A stretch of 54,638 nt of DNA, from NCBI RefSeq assembly GCF_900580675.1, contig NZ_UTBG01000236.1:1-54638 (forward strand). The letters are read 5' to 3'. The stretch is from Pseudomonas viridiflava (GTDB lineage Bacteria; Pseudomonadota; Gammaproteobacteria; Pseudomonadales; Pseudomonadaceae). The notes below the pieces were generated by a model, which made no database searches, was not told where the DNA came from, and worked only from the letters and a program-made list of their open reading frames with translations. A program made the position numbers and the translations under genes. Shown here in pieces: positions 16,426-24,327 of the stretch (positions within the stretch are counted from its first letter, which is position 1; each line of letters begins with the position of its first letter).

Positions 16426-17757
16426 TTATTGCGGGCTGGAACGCCCGGTCATCTCGCGGGCCATCTCGGTGGCGTAGCTGTCGGTCATGCCGGCGATGAA
16501 ATCGATCATGCGCAGGAATGACGCGTGCAACGGCCACGCCGGGTTAGGCGCATTGTTGCCCAGCAGGTCGAGGATGCGCCGGTTCTTGAAGGACGGCGTG
16601 CGCCCGCCATGTTGCTCCAGCGCCGCGCCGCAAAACGCGTTCAACAGGATTTCCAGGGTGGTGTAGGCGCCGATCTCATGCAGGGTCTTGCGCTTGTCCT
16701 GGAAGATTTTCTTGCGCGCCATGTCTTTGGCATCCAGTACGCAGCGTTTGGCCGGGCCGTGCATGTGCTCCACCAGGTCGCCGGGCAGGGTGCCGGCCAG
16801 CAGGGCATCCTGCTGTTCGACAAAGGCTCGCGCCGCCGCATTGGTCAAATGCTCGATGGCTTTGCCGCGCAGGATCGCCAGCTTGCGTCGGCGCGAATCC
16901 TGGGAGCCCAGTTGCCGATAAGTCTGCGGCAGGTCGTCGCCCACCAGGTCGAGCAGCAGCGACTCGACCTCGGCGTATTCGAGCAACTCCATTTCCAGGC
17001 CGTCTTCGAGGTCGATCAGCGCGTAGCAGATGTCGTCCGCGGCCTCCATCAGATACACCAACGGATGGCGGGCCCAGCGCTGTTCTTCGAGTTGCGGCAG
17101 GCCGAGCTTGTGGGCGATCTGCTCGAGGATCGGCAGCTCGCTCTGGTAGCAGCCGAACTTGTGTTTCTTGTAGCCCAGCGAGTCCGCGTGGCGAGCGGTC
17201 CAGGGGTATTTGAGGTACGTGCCGAGGGTCGCGTAGGTCAGGCGCGTACCGCCGTCGAACTGGTGGTATTCCAGCTGGGTGAGCACGCGGAAGCCTTGGG
17301 CGTTGCCTTCGAAGTTGAGGAAGTCATTGCGTTCGGCCGAGCTCATGTCGTCCAGCCAGCCGCGCCCCGCGGCCTGTTGGAACCAGTGGCGGATGGCATC
17401 TTCGCCGGAGTGCCCGAAAGGTGGGTTACCGATGTCATGGGCCAGGCAGGCCGATTGCACGACCATGCCCAGGTCGCTGGGGTCGCACCAGTCGGGCAGG
17501 GCGCTGCGCAGGGTTTCGCCGACGCGCATGCCGAGGGAGCGACCCACGCAACTGACTTCCAGGGAATGGGTCAGGCGCGTGTGGATATGGTCGTTGCTGG
17601 ACACCGGGTGCACTTGGGTCTTGCGGCCCAGGCGGCGGAACGCGCCGGAGAAGATAATGCGGTCGTGGTCTTTGTGGAACGGGCTGCGGCCCAGTTCTTC
17701 CGGGCTGTGCAGCGGTTTACCAAGGCGTTCGCGGGTAAGCAGGGTAGGCCAATCCAA
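16426..17757 (-). CDS. dgt: Deoxyguanosinetriphosphate triphosphohydrolase (dGTPase), HD domain
   Basis: A 443-residue HD-domain hydrolase releasing tripolyphosphate from dNTPs. It starts MDWPTLLTRERLGKPLH. The metal-binding His of THSLEVSCVGRSLG and the HD pair in CLAHDIGNPPFGHSGEDAI are visible, with the family motif YHQFDGGTRLTYATLGTYLKYPWT downstream. The length is that of the shorter pseudomonad Dgt type rather than the 505-residue E. coli enzyme. It follows the EAL phosphodiesterase gene on the same strand by about 70 bases and may share its transcript. A large open frame exists on the opposite strand but is a high-GC shadow. Confidence 0.93.
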   Translation of the reverse strand: MDWPTLLTRERLGKPLHSPEELGRSPFHKDHDRIIFSGAFRRLGRKTQVHPVSSNDHIHTRLTHSLEVSCVGRSLGMRVGETLRSALPDWCDPSDLGMVVQSACLAHDIGNPPFGHSGEDAIRHWFQQAAGRGWLDDMSSAERNDFLNFEGNAQGFRVLTQLEYHQFDGGTRLTYATLGTYLKYPWTARHADSLGYKKHKFGCYQSELPILEQIAHKLGLPQLEEQRWARHPLVYLMEAADDICYALIDLEDGLEMELLEYAEVESLLLDLVGDDLPQTYRQLGSQDSRRRKLAILRGKAIEHLTNAAARAFVEQQDALLAGTLPGDLVEHMHGPAKRCVLDAKDMARKKIFQDKRKTLHEIGAYTTLEILLNAFCGAALEQHGGRTPSFKNRRILDLLGNNAPNPAWPLHASFLRMIDFIAGMTDSYATEMAREMTGRSSPQ

Positions 17758-17828
17758 GGCGGGTACTCTCCGTGCGGTGAATGACCCTCCCAGCTTCCCG
17801 GTTCAGCGTGGCCTGGGCAAGCGAAAAT

Positions 17829-18992
17829 CTACAGACCGGCCGCGTCGATATCGATTAACAGCAAACGTTGACCGTTATTGAAGAATTGTCCTGCAGTGAG
17901 GCAATACTGGTTGGTGGTGGCGTCGCGGTAGGTCGAGGACAGCGTCAGGCGGCGCTCCTCCCAACCTTCGGCCAGGAGGTGATAGAAGTACGGGCGCCAC
18001 GACCAGTTGTGGCCCAGGTAGCGGCTGTCGGTTTGCCAGGCGCCCTGGCGCCACTCGAAATTGGGCGTCAGCTGGGTCCCATGCCGGTCGCACTGGTAAA
18101 AGCGCAGCAGCCACGGGAAGGCTTGCAGTTGCGGCAAGTCACCCAATGGCGCCTGGGTGTCGGCCCAGGCCTGGAGGATTTTCATCAGCTCGGCCAATTG
18201 CTGGCGCAGTTGCATGATGCAGCCGCGTTCCGCCAGCTTCTGCTGTACGTAAGTCGCGCGCAGGCGAGCGAAATGCGGCACGAAGGCATCAGTGGCGAAC
18301 CAGTCCAACTGCGCCTGGGCGAACAGATAACCCTGCACATACCGCGAGCCGCATTCCAGCGCAAAGCTCAGCTGCGCTTCGGTTTCCACGCCTTCGGCAA
18401 TGATCCAGCAGCCGGTTTTTTCCGCCATCTGTGCCAGCGCCCGCACCACGTCACTGCTCGGCCCGCCCTTGGCGGCTTCCTGGAACAGGCGCATGTCGAG
18501 CTTGAGAATATCCGGCTGCAACGCCAGCACCCGGTCGAGCTGGGAATAGCCGGCGCCGAAATCATCGATGGCGATGCGCGCGCCGGCCTCGCGATAACGC
18601 GCGACCACCTCGGCCAGGCGCCGGATATCGCCGCCCAGTTCGGTGATTTCAAACACGATGCGCCTTGGGTCGACGCCGTGGTTGTGGATCTGTTTCAGGC
18701 TAGGCAGGGCCTGGCCCGGGCGCAGGCGGTTGATCCAGCGCGGTGAAATATTCAGGCTCAGGAACCAGTCTTCGGGGGCTTCATGCAGGCGGCTCAACGC
18801 ATTGTCACGGATCTGCCGGTCGAGGCGGCGCAAGGTCACACCCGGCGTGCGCGGGTCGGTGAACAGCGGGCCCACGGACTGCAAGCGGCCGTCCGCCTGG
18901 CGCAGGCGGCCCAGGGCCTCGACGCCGGCAATGCGCCCGGTGGCAGTATCGATAAAGGGTTGAAAGCAGGCGAGCGGTTGCCCGTCGATCAC
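17829..18992 (-). CDS. EAL-domain c-di-GMP phosphodiesterase with a C-terminal domain of unknown type
   Basis: A 387-residue protein that begins directly with an EAL domain (about 1-245) and has no membrane segment. The catalytic residues look intact: EAL at 25-27 (GVEALGRLR), Asn in LSLNISPRW, Glu in FEITELGG, DDFGAGYSQ, Lys in ILKLDMRLF, AEGVETEAQ and Gln in YVQGYLFAQ. It should therefore hydrolyse c-di-GMP to pGpG. The remaining 140 residues contain WYxCDRxGxQLTPNF-like and LSSTYRDATTNQYCLTAGQFF segments; I do not assign them with certainty, though they look like a PAS-like or sensory fold. The GTG start has AAGGAGG five bases upstream. Confidence 0.87.
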   Translation of the reverse strand: MIDGQPLACFQPFIDTATGRIAGVEALGRLRQADGRLQSVGPLFTDPRTPGVTLRRLDRQIRDNALSRLHEAPEDWFLSLNISPRWINRLRPGQALPSLKQIHNHGVDPRRIVFEITELGGDIRRLAEVVARYREAGARIAIDDFGAGYSQLDRVLALQPDILKLDMRLFQEAAKGGPSSDVVRALAQMAEKTGCWIIAEGVETEAQLSFALECGSRYVQGYLFAQAQLDWFATDAFVPHFARLRATYVQQKLAERGCIMQLRQQLAELMKILQAWADTQAPLGDLPQLQAFPWLLRFYQCDRHGTQLTPNFEWRQGAWQTDSRYLGHNWSWRPYFYHLLAEGWEERRLTLSSTYRDATTNQYCLTAGQFFNNGQRLLLIDIDAAGL

Positions 18993-19031
18993 GGGGCCTC
19001 CTTAGGTGCAATGGCGAAAAGTACGGGGGCG

Positions 19032-19068
19032 AAAAAAAGGCCCGGCCCTCTAAACGAGGGCCGGGCCG
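19032..19068 (-). terminator. Intrinsic terminator after the YqjD/YqjE operon
   Basis: GGCCCGGCCCTC and GAGGGCCGGGCC form a perfect 12-bp stem with a 5-base loop. On the minus strand it is followed by a run of seven T. It ends the three-gene operon at 19100-20136 before the EAL gene. Confidence 0.9.
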
Positions 19069-19099
19069 ATTCTGTCTGCAAGAATGCAGCCAGCGCGGC

Positions 19100-19438
19100 T
19101 TAACCTTTGCGTGAACGGCCCTGCATCGCCAATTTGATCAGCGGGATCAAACCGGCGCCCAGCCGCACCAGGCGCGTCACGCTGCTGATACCGCCGCCCT
19201 TGGCGCCCTTGCCGGTGAAGAAGCCCATCAGCGTCACCGCCGCCACGCCCCACAGCGGCGCGTGCTTGATGCCCAGGCTGTCCTGCCAGTTGCTGCCCAT
19301 GTTGCGCACCCTGTTCAAAGGCACCATCAACTGTTGGGACTCGTGGCGAATTTCCTGGCGGTGCATTTCCATGCGCAGGCGGATCAACGCCTTGCGCATT
19401 TCCCGCCGTGAGGTTTGCTGGATTTCATTCGCACTCAT
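19100..19438 (-). CDS. Small YqjK-like protein of the stress-membrane operon
   Basis: A 112-residue protein. Its first 45 residues are charged and helical (MRKALIRLRMEMHRQEIRHESQQL), followed by one hydrophobic segment (about 64-80, PLWGVAAVTLMGFFTGKG) and a second short hydrophobic stretch near the C terminus. The position after ElaB/YqjD-like and YqjE-like genes, with an ATGA overlap with the latter, corresponds to yqjK in E. coli; sequence resemblance is weak. Function unknown. The terminator follows directly. Confidence 0.75.
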   Translation of the reverse strand: MSANEIQQTSRREMRKALIRLRMEMHRQEIRHESQQLMVPLNRVRNMGSNWQDSLGIKHAPLWGVAAVTLMGFFTGKGAKGGGISSVTRLVRLGAGLIPLIKLAMQGRSRKG

Positions 19439-19818
19439 GGCAACAGGCGCTCCCGGTCATTGGCCAACTCTTCGAGGGTGGCGTGGAAGGGCGTGGACTC
19501 ATCGAACACCGCCGCTTTCAAGCGCACCCCGCAGAAGGCTGCGGCCAGGCTATAGAACACGCAGAGGCAGATGATCCCGGTCAGACGGTAGCCGGTGTCC
19601 CACACCAGGATCATCACCAGCGTCGACAGCCCCACCAGCAACAGCAGGGCAAACACCAACGCCAGGCCTGCAAACAGCAGCAGGCTGACGGTACGCGCCT
19701 TCTGCTCCTGCAATTCGATACCAAACAGTTCGACGTGGCTGTGCAGCAAGCCCAGAACGGCCGCGCCCAGACGTCGAGAGGTTGTGCCCGTGGACGAGCT
19801 GCTTTCGCCGATAGCCAT
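19435..19818 (-). CDS. YqjE-like holin-superfamily membrane protein
   Basis: A 127-residue protein with two strong adjacent membrane segments (about 44-66, VSLLLFAGLALVFALLLLVGLSTLVMILVW and about 75-95). This pattern fits the putative Actinobacterial Holin-X / Phage_holin_3_6 (YqjE) family. An N-terminal Ser/Thr-rich stretch precedes them. It sits between the YqjD-like and YqjK-like genes, 3 bases after the former and overlapping the latter by 4. In E. coli the yqjCDEK group is stationary-phase induced and YqjD tethers ribosomes to the membrane; whether this copy does so is unknown. Confidence 0.83.
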   Translation of the reverse strand: MAIGESSSSTGTTSRRLGAAVLGLLHSHVELFGIELQEQKARTVSLLLFAGLALVFALLLLVGLSTLVMILVWDTGYRLTGIICLCVFYSLAAAFCGVRLKAAVFDESTPFHATLEELANDRERLLP

Positions 19819-19821
19819 GAT

Positions 19822-20136
19822 TTAGCGCCTTGTAGCCAACAGACCGATCAAAAAGCCCACACCGGCAGCGATACCCACCGACTGCCAAGGGTTGGCTTGC
19901 ACGTAATCTTCGGTGGCAGTGACTGCCGCCTGGCCGCGTTCGCGCAGCGAATCCTCGGTCAATTGCAGGGTTTCACGGGCCTTGAGCAGGCTGTCGTGAA
20001 TCTTGCTGCGCAGCTCATCGGCCTGGTCGCCGGCCAGTACCGCGGTGTCGTCGAGCAACTTCTCGGTATCACTGACCAGGGTTTGAAAATCCGCCATCAG
20101 TATTTCTTGCGCAGTCTTTGCAGTGCTTCTGGCCAT
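19822..20136 (-). CDS. ElaB/YqjD/DUF883 family membrane-anchored protein
   Basis: A 104-residue protein with the family pattern. A long amphipathic helical region (about 10-75) is followed by the conserved YVQANPWQSVGIAAGVGFLIGLLATRR tail, a single C-terminal membrane anchor. The start MARSTAKTAQEILMADFQTLV has GGAGATAACC upstream and is preferred to an ATG 39 bases earlier. It is the first gene of the operon with the two genes that follow. Family members bind 100S or 70S ribosomes at the inner membrane during stationary phase in E. coli. Confidence 0.9.
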   Translation of the reverse strand: MARSTAKTAQEILMADFQTLVSDTEKLLDDTAVLAGDQADELRSKIHDSLLKARETLQLTEDSLRERGQAAVTATEDYVQANPWQSVGIAAGVGFLIGLLATRR

Positions 20137-20494
20137 GGTTATCTCCGTGATTGGCTGGTGTCGTGTGACAGGCATACGTGTCGTTTCGAGTCACCGGTAT
20201 CGGTGAAGGTTCAGTGCAATTGTCTGGTACAGCTTTTGCTTTGCCTTGGTGCGCATGCCCCTTGGCCTGCGCTGAATCCGGGCGGTCGGGGCGGATGCCT
20301 CGAAAAACCTTACCCTAAATCACTGAAACTCGCGGAAAAACCCTGTCGGCAACGGCCTGTCGTGTTGATCGCTGCGCTAAAGCGGTTCACGCCCTCTGAA
20401 GAGGGGCGGGGCCGGTGGTGCCAATTTAGTGCGCGCAACCCTGGCTTGAACCGCTTTGGTGCTTTTTGCCTTTAATGCAGGCCTGCCGATCTTT
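20137..20494. other. Intergenic region upstream of the ammonium transporter
   Basis: About 360 bases with no supported gene, between the divergent YqjD-like operon and the transporter gene. It contains a perfect 10-bp inverted repeat, AAAGCGGTTC (20379-20388) and GAACCGCTTT (20448-20457), whose right arm ends 37 bases before the transporter ATG. I found no well-spaced sigma-54 site. Confidence 0.5.
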
Positions 20495-21703
20495 ATGGAA
20501 AATTTGCAAAGCGCGGTGGACACCCTCGTCCACAGCTCCAACACTCTGTTTATCCTGATTGGCGCGGTCATGGTTTTGGCCATGCACGCAGGCTTCGCGT
20601 TTCTGGAAGTCGGCACCGTGCGCCAGAAAAACCAGGTCAACGCCTTGTCGAAGATCCTCAGCGACTTCGCCATCTCCACCCTGGCCTATTTCTTTATAGG
20701 CTATTGGATCTCTTACGGTGTGAGCTTCATGCAACCGGCGGCCGTGATCAGCGCCGATCATGGCTATGGCCTGGTGAAGTTTTTCTTTCTGCTGACGTTC
20801 GCGGCGGCGATCCCGGCGATCATTTCCGGGGGCATCGCCGAGCGCGCGAAGTTCGCGCCGCAGCTGTGCGCCACCGCGTTGATCGTGGCGTTTATCTACC
20901 CGTTCTTCGAAGGCATGGTGTGGAACGGCAATTTCGGCCTGCAAGCCTGGCTGCTCGCGACCTTTGGCGCGAGCTTCCATGACTTCGCGGGTTCGGTGGT
21001 GGTGCACGCCATGGGCGGCTGGCTGGCGCTGGCAGCGGTGTTGTTGCTCGGGCCGCGCAACGGGCGCTACCGGGAAGGGCGCCTGGTGGCGTTTGCGCCG
21101 TCGAGCATCCCGTTCCTGGCGCTCGGCTCGTGGATCCTGATCGTCGGCTGGTTCGGCTTTAACGTGATGAGCGCGCAAACCCTGAATGGCGTGAGCGGCC
21201 TGGTGGCGGTCAACTCGTTGATGGCAATGGTCGGTGGCACGGTTGCGGCGCTGGTGATCGGGCGCAATGACCCGGGCTTCCTGCATAACGGCCCATTGGC
21301 CGGGCTGGTGGCGATCTGCGCCGGTTCCGACCTGATGCACCCGGTGGGCGCGTTGGTCACCGGCGTTGTGGCCGGTGGCCTGTTCGTGTGGTTCTTCATC
21401 GCCGCCCAGGATCGCTGGAAGATCGACGACGTGTTGGGCGTGTGGCCGCTGCACGGCCTGTGCGGCGTGTGGGGTGGCATTGCGTGCGGCATCTTCGGCC
21501 AGACCGCCCTGGGAGGCTTGGGCGGCGTGAGCCTGATCAGCCAGTTGATCGGTACTGCCCTTGGCGTGGCGGTGGCACTGGTCGGCGGCCTGCTGGTATA
21601 CGGCGTGATCAAGCGCGTGCACGGCCTGCGCCTGAGCCAGGAAGAGGAGTACTACGGCGCGGACTTGTCGATCCACAAGATCGGCGCGGTCAGTCAGGAC
21701 TGA
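20495..21703 (+). CDS. amt: Ammonium transporter, Amt family
   Basis: A 402-residue polytopic inner-membrane channel with about 11 hydrophobic segments. The twin pore histidines are visible in HDFAGSVVVHAMGG (second His) and PLHGLCGVWGG. The IISGGIAERAKF and FEGMVWNG signatures are clear, with LEVGTVRQKN in the first loop. The start MENLQSAVDTLV is the family start; alternative GTG or TTG codons lie 36-39 bases upstream. No glnK gene is adjacent, so this is probably a second, unlinked Amt. The 3' end overlaps the convergent antiporter gene by 14 bases. Confidence 0.93.
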   Translation: MENLQSAVDTLVHSSNTLFILIGAVMVLAMHAGFAFLEVGTVRQKNQVNALSKILSDFAISTLAYFFIGYWISYGVSFMQPAAVISADHGYGLVKFFFLLTFAAAIPAIISGGIAERAKFAPQLCATALIVAFIYPFFEGMVWNGNFGLQAWLLATFGASFHDFAGSVVVHAMGGWLALAAVLLLGPRNGRYREGRLVAFAPSSIPFLALGSWILIVGWFGFNVMSAQTLNGVSGLVAVNSLMAMVGGTVAALVIGRNDPGFLHNGPLAGLVAICAGSDLMHPVGALVTGVVAGGLFVWFFIAAQDRWKIDDVLGVWPLHGLCGVWGGIACGIFGQTALGGLGGVSLISQLIGTALGVAVALVGGLLVYGVIKRVHGLRLSQEEEYYGADLSIHKIGAVSQD

Positions 21704-23414
21704 CAGACGAGTCTGCCTGCGGGTAAAAGCCGTGCAGCAAGCGGTAGCGGTTGTGCCGCACCTCGTCGACCCGCGCCTGCACCTGTTGGTCCGGCAGGCC
21801 CAGCAGGACCAGGGCGTGGGAGGCGAGCATCAGGCTCGACTCCAGCAGCTCGGGCACCACTTCGCTGGCGCCCGCGGCTTTGAGTTCAGCCAACTGGCTG
21901 TCATCGCGAGTGCGCACCAGAATCGGTACCTCGGGGTTGATCCTCCTGGCCTCTTTCAACACCGTCAGCGCGACATCGCTGTTGTCCACGGCAATCACCA
22001 CCAGCCGCGCGCGTTCCAGGCCCACGGCGCTGAGCAGCGCGCCGCGCCGACAGTCGCCGTAATGCACGCTGCTGTCTTCAGTGGCGGCTTCCTGCACGCG
22101 TTCCGGGTCGTCGTCCAGGGCAATAAAGGCTTGTTGCTCCTGGCGCAGAAAACGCCCGATCGATTGCCCGACCCGACCGTAACCGCAGATCAGCGCATGG
22201 CCGCGTAACTCGGCATTCAGCGCGGTAATTTCTTCCAGCTGCACTTGCTGGTTGGGCTTGCGGTGCAGGCGCAGGGCTATTGCTGGCGCCGCGCGCAGCA
22301 GCAATGGGGTCAGCAGCATCGAGCAGAAGGTGGCGGCGAGCAGCAACCCGTTGAACTCATCCGGAATCAGCCGGCTCTGCTGCATCTGGGCCATCAATGC
22401 AAAACAGAACTCGCCGCCCTGGGCCAGGGCCAGGCCGCTGCGCCACGCGGTTTCGCTGTCGCTGCCGCGCAGTTTGACCAAGGCTGCGACCACGCAGCCC
22501 TTGACCAGCATCAGCGCGAGGGTCAGGCCGAGGATCAGCAGGCTATGGCTGATGAACAGCTGCAAATCGATCAGCATGCCGATGCTGACAAAAAACAGCC
22601 CCAGCAGGATGTCGCGAAAGGGGCGTATATCGGCTTCGATCTGATGGCGGTAGTGGCTTTCCCCCAGCAGCATGCCGGCCAGGAACGCGCCGAGGGCCGG
22701 GGAGAGGCCCAGCAGATGGGTGAGCCAGGCGGTGAGCAACACAATCACCAGCGCCAGCAGCACAAACAGCTCGGCCGAATGCGAGGCGGCAACCTCGTGA
22801 AACAAACGCGGCAACAACCAGCGGCTGGCCAGCAGCAGGCCGACGAACAACACCACGGTCTTGCCCAGGGTCAGCGGCAGCGCCCAATACCAGGCTTGCT
22901 CGCTGCTGCCGGCAAACACCGGCACCATGGTCAGCAGCAATACCGCGACCACATCCTGGAACAGCAACACGCCAATCGCGTTCTGGCCATGGCTGCTGAA
23001 AATTTCTCCGAGGCTGGTCAATTCCTTGCTGACGATGGCCGTGGACGACAGCGCCAACCCCGCACCCAGCAACAGGGCGATGCCCGGCGCCACGCCAAAG
23101 GCGACCAACACGCCGCCCAGCAACATCCCGCAACCGAGCACCTGCAAACTGCCGAGCCCAAAAACCACGCGGCGCAGGGCGAGCATCTTGGTCAGGGAAA
23201 ACTCCAGGCCCAGGGAAAACAGCAGGAACACCACGCCCAGTTCGGCGAGGTCGGGCAGCGCTTCGCTGTCATTGACCCAGTCCAGTGCGGTAGGCCCCAC
23301 GGCCAGCCCCACGCACAGGTAGCCCAACACGGGCGGCAGTTGCAGCCGGCGAAACAGCGCAATCACCACCAGGGATGAGGCCAGAATGATCAGCAGGTTG
23401 GCGAACACGAGCAT
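21690..23414 (-). CDS. Monovalent cation:proton antiporter-2 (KefB/YbaL family) with RCK domain
   Basis: A 574-residue CPA2 antiporter. It has about 12 membrane segments over residues 1-385 and the family motif LALSSTAIVSKELTSLGE near residue 115. A cytoplasmic TrkA-N/RCK nucleotide-binding domain follows (LRGHALICGYGRVGQSIGRFL... ALDDDPERV), with a short tail. It probably exports K+ or Na+ against protons, gated by nucleotide or glutathione-type ligands; the specificity cannot be read. AAGGAG abuts the ATG and fits better to a GTG six bases inside (23408), so the true start may be two codons later. Confidence 0.9.
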   Translation of the reverse strand: MLVFANLLIILASSLVVIALFRRLQLPPVLGYLCVGLAVGPTALDWVNDSEALPDLAELGVVFLLFSLGLEFSLTKMLALRRVVFGLGSLQVLGCGMLLGGVLVAFGVAPGIALLLGAGLALSSTAIVSKELTSLGEIFSSHGQNAIGVLLFQDVVAVLLLTMVPVFAGSSEQAWYWALPLTLGKTVVLFVGLLLASRWLLPRLFHEVAASHSAELFVLLALVIVLLTAWLTHLLGLSPALGAFLAGMLLGESHYRHQIEADIRPFRDILLGLFFVSIGMLIDLQLFISHSLLILGLTLALMLVKGCVVAALVKLRGSDSETAWRSGLALAQGGEFCFALMAQMQQSRLIPDEFNGLLLAATFCSMLLTPLLLRAAPAIALRLHRKPNQQVQLEEITALNAELRGHALICGYGRVGQSIGRFLRQEQQAFIALDDDPERVQEAATEDSSVHYGDCRRGALLSAVGLERARLVVIAVDNSDVALTVLKEARRINPEVPILVRTRDDSQLAELKAAGASEVVPELLESSLMLASHALVLLGLPDQQVQARVDEVRHNRYRLLHGFYPQADSSVSPD

Positions 23415-23515
23415 CTCCTTTGCAAGGTGAGCGGGCAAAAAGCCGCGAGAATGGCTGAGTCAGTTATAGGCCATGCTGATCTGGGTCAGGGGATTTGGGC
23501 GGTGCAATTGGATTT

Positions 23516-23555
23516 TGTGGCGAGCCCACTTGCCACGACAAGCCTGCTCGCCACA
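23516..23555. repeat. REP-like inverted repeat
   Basis: TGTGGCGAGC and GCTCGCCACA are 10-bp arms around 20 bases. The arms match those of the larger repeat at 38403-38537. Confidence 0.75.
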
Positions 23556-23608
23556 GTTATTTCGTGGGCTTAGAATGATGGTCTGTTTTCTGATCAGGGC
23601 TACTCGTC

Positions 23609-23845
23609 ATGCTTCCTGAATGCCAGTTGTTCGGCACCCTGGGTTGCCATCTGTGTGAGATTGCCGAGGCCGAAATCATGCCGCTCGTCGAGCACGGCTT
23701 GCTGGTGGAGCTGGTGGACATCACCGACCCCGATGACCTCACCGAAGCCTACGGCCTGCGGATTCCGGTGCTTCGGCGGGTGGACAGCGGGGCGGAACTG
23801 GATTGGCCATTCGACGCCGAGCAGGTCGTTGCCTTCCTTCGTTAA
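23609..23845 (+). CDS. Glutaredoxin-like thioredoxin-fold protein (DUF836 family)
   Basis: A 78-residue protein starting MLPECQLFGTLGCHLCEIAEAEI. The CxxC-type site GCHLC at about 13-16 and the cis-Pro loop in GLRIPVLRRVDSG place it in the glutaredoxin-like DUF836 family. It ends with DAEQVVAFLR, typical of this group. It may act as a small thiol oxidoreductase; the substrate is unknown. It precedes an unknown small gene in the same direction by about 75 bases. Confidence 0.88.
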   Translation: MLPECQLFGTLGCHLCEIAEAEIMPLVEHGLLVELVDITDPDDLTEAYGLRIPVLRRVDSGAELDWPFDAEQVVAFLR

Positions 23846-23919
23846 GCTTTATCCGATGGCGGGTTTCCAAATATTACGTTACTGTACGTTTGTACAGCGA
23901 TTGAATAGAGGGAACGCCC

Positions 23920-24255
23920 GTGGTGAATGTTGAACAACTGAAAAGCAGCGTCAATCGCATGTCCGCCGACGTCGTGCGCGACGCGGTGAACGAGCTGCGC
24001 CTCGATGGGCTGGTCACGGAAGGCAAGACGCCCTTCAACAAGGTGCATTTCAATACCTGTTTTGCGGAGATTGAGGCGTTGTTCCAGCGCGCCGGTTACC
24101 ACAAGCAACTCGATGTAGTGGGTTACCAGGGCTTGCTCTACGCGCTTTACGACCCTGGCCGCTGGGAGGCGGTGGACGTGCTGCGCTGGCTCAAGGAATT
24201 CACCGAGGCGGCCAGTGCCTCGCCGATCCTGCGGGCCGAATTGGCCAAGGCCTGA
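23920..24255 (+). CDS. Conserved protein of unknown function
   Basis: A 111-residue soluble, mostly helical protein starting at a GTG (MVNVEQLKSSVNRMSADVVRDAVNEL); a second GTG follows directly. AGAGGGAACG precedes it. It contains one Cys, a mixed acidic/basic character, and the segment GYQGLLYALYDPGRWEAVDVLRWLKEF. I do not recognise a domain. An unusual stretch with TACTGTACGTTTGTACAG lies upstream (about 23879-23897) and could be a promoter-associated dyad. It lies between the glutaredoxin-like gene and a pseudouridine synthase, all in the same direction. Confidence 0.75.
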   Translation: MVNVEQLKSSVNRMSADVVRDAVNELRLDGLVTEGKTPFNKVHFNTCFAEIEALFQRAGYHKQLDVVGYQGLLYALYDPGRWEAVDVLRWLKEFTEAASASPILRAELAKA

Positions 24256-24327
24256 GATCGACCCTAGGCTCAATCCCGCTGCATGCGGGATAATGCCCGC
24301 CTGTTTTTCCAGGCTTCGAGCATTTTC

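Noticed and set aside
16525..17784. 419-codon open frame opposite dgt
   Set aside because: Antisense shadow of a complete HD-domain dGTPase; the translation is rich in Val/Gln/Arg with no domain.
20440..20475. Sigma-54 promoter before the ammonium transporter
   Set aside because: The GG and GC dinucleotides in TTGGTGCTTTTTGCC are 8 rather than 10 bases apart; no other candidate fits.
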